Assembly (NCBI GenBank): GCA_002687025.1
Contig: NYZG01000278.1
Location: forward strand, 1-9,200
Reading direction: 5' to 3'
DNA: 9,200 nucleotides
From: Candidatus Poribacteria bacterium
GTDB taxonomy: Bacteria > Poribacteria > WGA-4E > GCA-2687025
The translations under genes were made by a program, and so were the position numbers. Of this stretch, positions 5,317-9,200 are shown piece after piece (the first letter of the stretch is position 1; the number at the start of each line of letters is the position of its first letter). The notes below the pieces were generated by a model that saw only the letters and a program-made list of their open reading frames with translations, had not been told where the DNA came from and did no database searches.

Positions 5317-7083
5317 ATGTCGTCCAATATCATCGCGCTGCAGAATAAGTTCCTGGGCCACGGCGAGACGGTCTACGACCGCCTCTCGGCACTGTACGAG
5401 CGCCAGGGATACATCTCGGACGACGATATCTCGCGACTCGCTAGCGAGCACAATCTGCCGCCCGCCCACTTCCGCTCAACCGCGAAGTTCTACGACAACC
5501 TGAGCCGGGACACCCCGGCAACGCACACGATCAGCGTATGCAACGGGGAGGCGTGCCAGGTGGCCGGCGGGCGTGAGATGGAGGCCGCGCTCAGCCTGCG
5601 CCTTGGCGCGGAGCCCGGCGCGACGAACTCGGACGGCGTGCGCCTCCAGCACGTGACATGCGTCGGCTGCTGCGGCTCAGGGCCGAACGCGATGGTCGAC
5701 GACGCGCCGGTCACCTTGGCCGGGCCCGACGCCGTCGGTCGACTCCTGACATCCCTCGGAAACTCCGCGCCACTCCACATGCCTGAGCCCAAGAACGCGG
5801 TACACCTTCCCGCCGAAGGTCAGCCCCGCATCGTGCTCCGGCACTTCGATCGCGATGTCGTCGGCATCGACGCGGCGCGCGCCGTGGGCATCTACTCCGC
5901 GCTCGAGCAGGCCGTCACGTCGATGAGCCCGGCCGATGTTATCACCGAGGTCGCGGCAAGCCGGCTGCGTGGACGAGGCGGCGCAGGCTTCCCCACCGGG
6001 ACAAAGCTCGGGACCGTCGCGGCAACGGAACCGGCAGACGGTTCAGGCCGCCGTTTCGTGGTCGTCAACGCCGACGAAGGGGACGCCGGGTCGTTCATCG
6101 ACAAGGAGCTCATCGAGCGCGACCCGCACACGCAGATCGAAGGCGCGCTCCTGGCCGCATACGCCTGCGGCGCTGGTGAGGTGTACTTCTACATCCGCTC
6201 GGAGTACCCGGCGGCGAAGACGGTACTTGAACGCGCCGTCGCGGAAGCGCGAGAAGCGGGGATCGTCGGGTGTCCGACTTTCGCGTCCGAATTCACATGC
6301 GATATCCGTATAGTCCAGGGCCGGGGCGCTTACATCTGTGGCGAGGAGACAAGCCTGCTGAGGTCTATCGAGGGTGTGCCGGCCCTCGTCAGCATCCGGC
6401 CCCCGTTCCCGGCCGAGAAGGGACTGTGGGGATACCCCACGGCGGTGCAGAACGTCGAGACGGTGCACAACCTGCCGTGGATTATCAACAACGGCGGCGA
6501 GGCATACGCAGCCTATGGCCTGGACGACTCGCGCGGAACGAAGGCGCTGAGTCTGAACACCCGAGTCGCGCGCCCGGGGTTGTACGAGGTGGAACTAGGC
6601 ACGACACTGCGGCAGATCATCTTCGACCTCGCGGGCGGAATGGCCCACGGCGAGGAGTTCAAGGCGGTGCAGATCGGCGGCCCGTTGGGGGGAATACTCG
6701 GCGAAGGTGATCTCGACGTCGCGTTCAGCTTCGAAGGGCTGTCGGCGGCCGGAGGCATACTCGGCCACGGCGGGATGGTCGTGTACTCCCAGAGTGACGA
6801 CCTGGCGCAGATCGCGCGGGGGTTGATGCGCTTCTGCGCCGTCGAGAGTTGCGGGCGTTGCTTTCCGTGCCGCATCGGGTCGGTGCGGGGAACAGAGCTG
6901 CTCGACCAGATGCTGGAGGACGGTGTCACGGACGAACGGCTGGAGCTGCTTGCGGACCTGTGCGAGACGATGCGCTACGGGTCGCTCTGCGGCCTCGGGA
7001 AGATGCTGCCCGATCCGATAGAATCCGTGGTCGAGCGTTTCCCCGAGGAGTTCGGCCGGTACCGGCGCGGAACAGGGATGTAG
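5317..7083 (+). CDS. fdhB: NAD-dependent formate dehydrogenase beta subunit (NuoE-NuoF fusion)
   Basis: This 588-residue diaphorase subunit takes electrons from the catalytic alpha subunit and reduces NAD+ at FMN. Residues about 10-150 are a NuoE/FdsG-type domain: a helical start (YDRLSALYERQGYISDDDIS), then a thioredoxin fold with [2Fe-2S] ligands Cys75 and Cys80 (CNGEAC) and Cys115 and Cys119 (CVGCC). Residues about 165-588 are NuoF/FdsB-type: the Gly-rich FMN/NADH loop RGRGGAGFPTG (218-228), NADEGD (251-256), YIRSEYP (292-298), GAYICGEETSLLRSIEG (337-353), and a [4Fe-4S] site with Cys512, Cys515, Cys518 (ESCGRCFPCRIG) and Cys558 (SLCGLG). The VVNADEGDxGxF and YFYIRSEYP forms match formate dehydrogenase FdsB rather than complex I. 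Fdh1B of the two-subunit W-type enzyme has this same fusion and a length near 570. The ATG has AGAGG just upstream. A HoxF or HndC hydrogenase subunit is excluded by the downstream gene. Confidence 0.95.
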   Translation: MSSNIIALQNKFLGHGETVYDRLSALYERQGYISDDDISRLASEHNLPPAHFRSTAKFYDNLSRDTPATHTISVCNGEACQVAGGREMEAALSLRLGAEPGATNSDGVRLQHVTCVGCCGSGPNAMVDDAPVTLAGPDAVGRLLTSLGNSAPLHMPEPKNAVHLPAEGQPRIVLRHFDRDVVGIDAARAVGIYSALEQAVTSMSPADVITEVAASRLRGRGGAGFPTGTKLGTVAATEPADGSGRRFVVVNADEGDAGSFIDKELIERDPHTQIEGALLAAYACGAGEVYFYIRSEYPAAKTVLERAVAEAREAGIVGCPTFASEFTCDIRIVQGRGAYICGEETSLLRSIEGVPALVSIRPPFPAEKGLWGYPTAVQNVETVHNLPWIINNGGEAYAAYGLDDSRGTKALSLNTRVARPGLYEVELGTTLRQIIFDLAGGMAHGEEFKAVQIGGPLGGILGEGDLDVAFSFEGLSAAGGILGHGGMVVYSQSDDLAQIARGLMRFCAVESCGRCFPCRIGSVRGTELLDQMLEDGVTDERLELLADLCETMRYGSLCGLGKMLPDPIESVVERFPEEFGRYRRGTGM

Positions 7084-7087
7084 GAGG
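7083..7087 (+). promoter_or_regulatory. Shine-Dalgarno overlapping the beta-subunit stop
   Basis: GGAGG begins on the last base of the TAG stop (7081-7083) and lies ten bases before the alpha-subunit ATG at 7098. Ribosomes ending the beta subunit sit directly on this site, so the two subunits are probably translationally coupled and made in matched amounts. Confidence 0.55.
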
Positions 7088-7097
7088 AATCGCGGAC

Positions 7098-9200
7098 ATG
7101 GGGGTCGCGCGAAAGGCGCCGGCTGCGTCGGAAGTCTCCGTGCGCATCGACGGCGCCGACGTATCGATCGCGGCCAACGGCACCGTGCTGGACGCCGCAC
7201 GAGCCGCCGGACGGCGTGTGCCCACGCTCTGCCATTCGGAGCGCCTCGAACCACACGGCGCCTGCCGTACATGTCTCGTCGAAGAATCCGGCGGGAAGCT
7301 GGTGGCGGCGTGCCACACGCCCGTGGCCGACGGCCAAAGCTACACGACCCGGTCCGCGAGACTGACGCGGCTGCGTCGCAACACCGTCGAGCTGATTGTC
7401 AGCGACCATCCGCTGGAGTGCCTGACCTGTTCCGCGAACGGCCGTTGCGACCTCCAGACGCTGGCGCAGGAAGTCGGCCTGCGGGAGTCGCGTTACGAAT
7501 CGCCGCGCGTGCACACGCCTCCCCGCGATGACTCGCACCCGTTCATCAAGCTGGATATGGAGAAGTGCATCGGCTGTGGCAAATGCGTCCGCGCGTGTGA
7601 CGAGACGCAGGCGTCGTTCGTCCTCGGCATGGCGGGGCGCGGCTACGACGCCAAGGTTATCGCCGGCGCCGACACGGGGCTCGAGGAGGCCGACTGCGCA
7701 AGCTGCGGGCAGTGCGTCTTAGAGTGCCCCGTGGCGGCCATGGAGGAGCCGGGCACACGCCTGCACGGCACGCCCGACGCCACCGTGACAACCACCTGCG
7801 GCTACTGCGCCGTCGGCTGCGCCCTCGACGTGCACACCAAGGACGGCGCGGTCGTGGTGATCGAACCGAACGCCGACGGGTCGGCCAACCGCGGTCACGC
7901 GTGCGTCAAAGGCCGGTTTGCCCACCAGTACACGCGGTCCGGCGACCGCCTTCGGTCGCCGCTCGTCAGACAGGCAGACGACACGTTCCGAGCGGCGTCC
8001 TGGGACGAGGCGCTGGGCCTCATCGCTGCCGAATTCGCGCGCGTCCGCGACACACACGGGCCGATGGCGTTCGGCGCAATCAGTTCATCGCGGTGCACGA
8101 ACGAAGAGAACTTCCTGATGCAGAAGTTCGCGCGCGTCGTCATGCGCACGAACACCGTGGACAACTGCTCGCGGGTATGTCACTCGCCGTCGGCGTATGC
8201 CCTGCGGAACGCCCTCGGCACCGGCGCGGGGACGAACAGCTTCCAGTGCGTCGAGACGTCCGACCTGCTCATGATCGTCGGCGCGAATCCTACGGAAGCG
8301 CACCCGGTCTTCGGGGCCCGCATCAGACGCGCGGCGCTGGCGGGCGCGAAGCTCATCGTGCTGGACCCGCGGAACATAGAGCTCGCGAGGCTCGCGGACG
8401 TGCATCTGCCGCTGCGCCCCGGCTCCAACGTCGCCGTCATCAACGCCATGCAGCACGTGCTGATCCACGAGGCCTTGGTCGACGCGGAGTTCATCGCCGC
8501 GCACGCCGAGGCGTACGACGCCCTACGCGCCGAACTCGCGGAATATACGCCCGAATGGGCGGCGCCGATCAGCGGCGTCGACCCGGACGCGATCCGCGAA
8601 GCCGCGCGCATGTACGGCGGCGCGAGCTGCGCGCAGATCCTCTGGGGGCTCGGCGTCACCGAGGCGGGCCACGGGTCAAACGCGGCGTTCGGTCTCATCA
8701 ACATGGCGGTGATGACTGGCAACATGGGCCGCGAAGGCGCCGGGGCGAGTCCCATCCGCGGGCAGAACAACGTGCAGGGAGCGTCGGACGTGGGCGCGCT
8801 GCCGCACGTCGTGTCGGACTACCGGCCCATCGGCGACGCGGCGACCCGCGCTGCGCATCGCGAAGCGTGGGGCGTGGACCTGCCGGCGGCCGACGGCCTG
8901 CGCATTCCCGACATGCTCGACGCCGCGCACTCGCGGCGCCTGAAGGCCATGTACATCATGGCAGAGGATATCGCGCAATCGGACCCGCACGTGGCGCATG
9001 TGATCGGCGCGCTTGAACGGCTTGAGTTCCTGGCTGTCCAGGAGATATTCATGACGCCGACCGCGGAGTTGGCGGATGTCGTCCTTCCCGGCGCAGCGTT
9101 CCTGGAGAAAGACGGCTCATTTGTGAACAGCGACCGTCGGATACAACGCGTGCGAAGGGCGGTCGACCCGCCGGGCGAGGCGCTGGCGGACGGGGACATC
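7098..9200 (+). CDS. fdhA: Formate dehydrogenase alpha subunit, Mo/W-bis-PGD (C-terminus beyond window)
   Basis: The frame runs open for 701 codons to the window edge. It is the cytoplasmic catalytic subunit (formate to CO2). A NuoG-like N-terminus carries a [2Fe-2S] site (Cys45, Cys56, Cys59, Cys72) and a His-Cys3 [4Fe-4S] site (His104, Cys108, Cys111, Cys117). Two ferredoxin clusters follow (Cys157/160/163/167 and Cys200/203/206/210). The molybdopterin oxidoreductase part starts with a fourth [4Fe-4S] site (Cys234, Cys237, Cys241, Cys269) and Lys271. The metal-binding residue is Cys361 in VCHSPS, not selenocysteine, followed by His362; Arg554 lies in IRGQNNVQGASD. Cys361 to Arg554 is 193 residues, the same as Sec140 to Arg333 in E. 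coli FdhF. Relatives are about 900-990 residues, so most of the dinucleotide-binding C-terminal domain is missing. Mo versus W cannot be told. There is no Tat signal, which fits an NAD-linked soluble enzyme. Confidence 0.97.
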   Translation, partial: MGVARKAPAASEVSVRIDGADVSIAANGTVLDAARAAGRRVPTLCHSERLEPHGACRTCLVEESGGKLVAACHTPVADGQSYTTRSARLTRLRRNTVELIVSDHPLECLTCSANGRCDLQTLAQEVGLRESRYESPRVHTPPRDDSHPFIKLDMEKCIGCGKCVRACDETQASFVLGMAGRGYDAKVIAGADTGLEEADCASCGQCVLECPVAAMEEPGTRLHGTPDATVTTTCGYCAVGCALDVHTKDGAVVVIEPNADGSANRGHACVKGRFAHQYTRSGDRLRSPLVRQADDTFRAASWDEALGLIAAEFARVRDTHGPMAFGAISSSRCTNEENFLMQKFARVVMRTNTVDNCSRVCHSPSAYALRNALGTGAGTNSFQCVETSDLLMIVGANPTEAHPVFGARIRRAALAGAKLIVLDPRNIELARLADVHLPLRPGSNVAVINAMQHVLIHEALVDAEFIAAHAEAYDALRAELAEYTPEWAAPISGVDPDAIREAARMYGGASCAQILWGLGVTEAGHGSNAAFGLINMAVMTGNMGREGAGASPIRGQNNVQGASDVGALPHVVSDYRPIGDAATRAAHREAWGVDLPAADGLRIPDMLDAAHSRRLKAMYIMAEDIAQSDPHVAHVIGALERLEFLAVQEIFMTPTAELADVVLPGAAFLEKDGSFVNSDRRIQRVRRAVDPPGEALADGDI

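Noticed and set aside
5300..5327. Leftward promoter-like pair TTGGAC-16-TATACT overlapping the beta-subunit start
   Set aside because: The -10 is good (five of six) but the -35 matches only three bases and the spacing is 16. The -10 lies in a GTATAC palindrome that would occur by chance, and the leftward gene it would serve is itself disrupted.
7712..9016. Long rightward open frame of 434 residues inside the alpha-subunit gene
   Set aside because: It is a shifted shadow of the catalytic subunit, extremely Arg/Gly-rich, while the main frame carries all the conserved motifs.

Overview
The window is GC-rich bacterial chromosome. Lipoprotein and Sec-type signal peptides suggest a Gram-negative-type envelope. 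Secreted LamG proteins and FGE-fold lipoproteins are common in Planctomycetes-like and environmental candidate phyla, but nothing here fixes the taxon.

Layout. (1) Positions 122-955 (+) encode a secreted single-domain LamG (concanavalin A-like jellyroll) protein, preceded by a strong hairpin. (2) Positions 956-1371 hold no intact gene, only a possible decayed coding remnant and a GC-rich hairpin just past the end of the next, leftward gene. (3) Three leftward genes follow, read from right to left: a tiny one-helix membrane protein (3798-3977), a PspB-like membrane/coiled-coil protein (3201-3629) with a candidate promoter, and a large lipoprotein (1372-2970) whose C-terminal half is a formylglycine-generating-enzyme (FGE) fold lacking both catalytic cysteines. 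(4) Two small rightward genes lie at 4134-4319 (DUF4177-like) and 4439-4714 (Cys-rich zinc-ribbon-like). (5) At 4854-5136 a leftward reading frame is coherent only if a frameshift in a CG run is repaired. (6) From 5317 to the right edge runs a two-gene operon for an NAD-dependent formate dehydrogenase: a fused NuoE/NuoF-type diaphorase subunit (588 aa, complete), then the Mo/W-bis-PGD catalytic subunit (701 codons visible, C-terminus cut by the window edge).

How the genes work together. The two formate dehydrogenase subunits form one enzyme. The alpha subunit oxidises formate at a Mo/W centre with Cys as the protein ligand. Electrons pass along a chain of Fe-S clusters in its N-terminal half to the beta subunit, which reduces NAD+ at FMN. 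The architecture matches the two-subunit Fdh1AB type rather than the FdsABG type with a separate gamma subunit. The genes left of 5317 show no sequence link to formate metabolism and look like accessory envelope genes plus small or decaying ORFs.

I see no mobile element, CRISPR array, tRNA or rRNA. I do not see a convincing new multi-gene system. The best leads are the catalytically dead FGE-fold lipoprotein, the small membrane ORF below usual length cut-offs, and the frame-disrupted ORFs in the 1-5.3 kb part, which contrast with the intact formate dehydrogenase genes.
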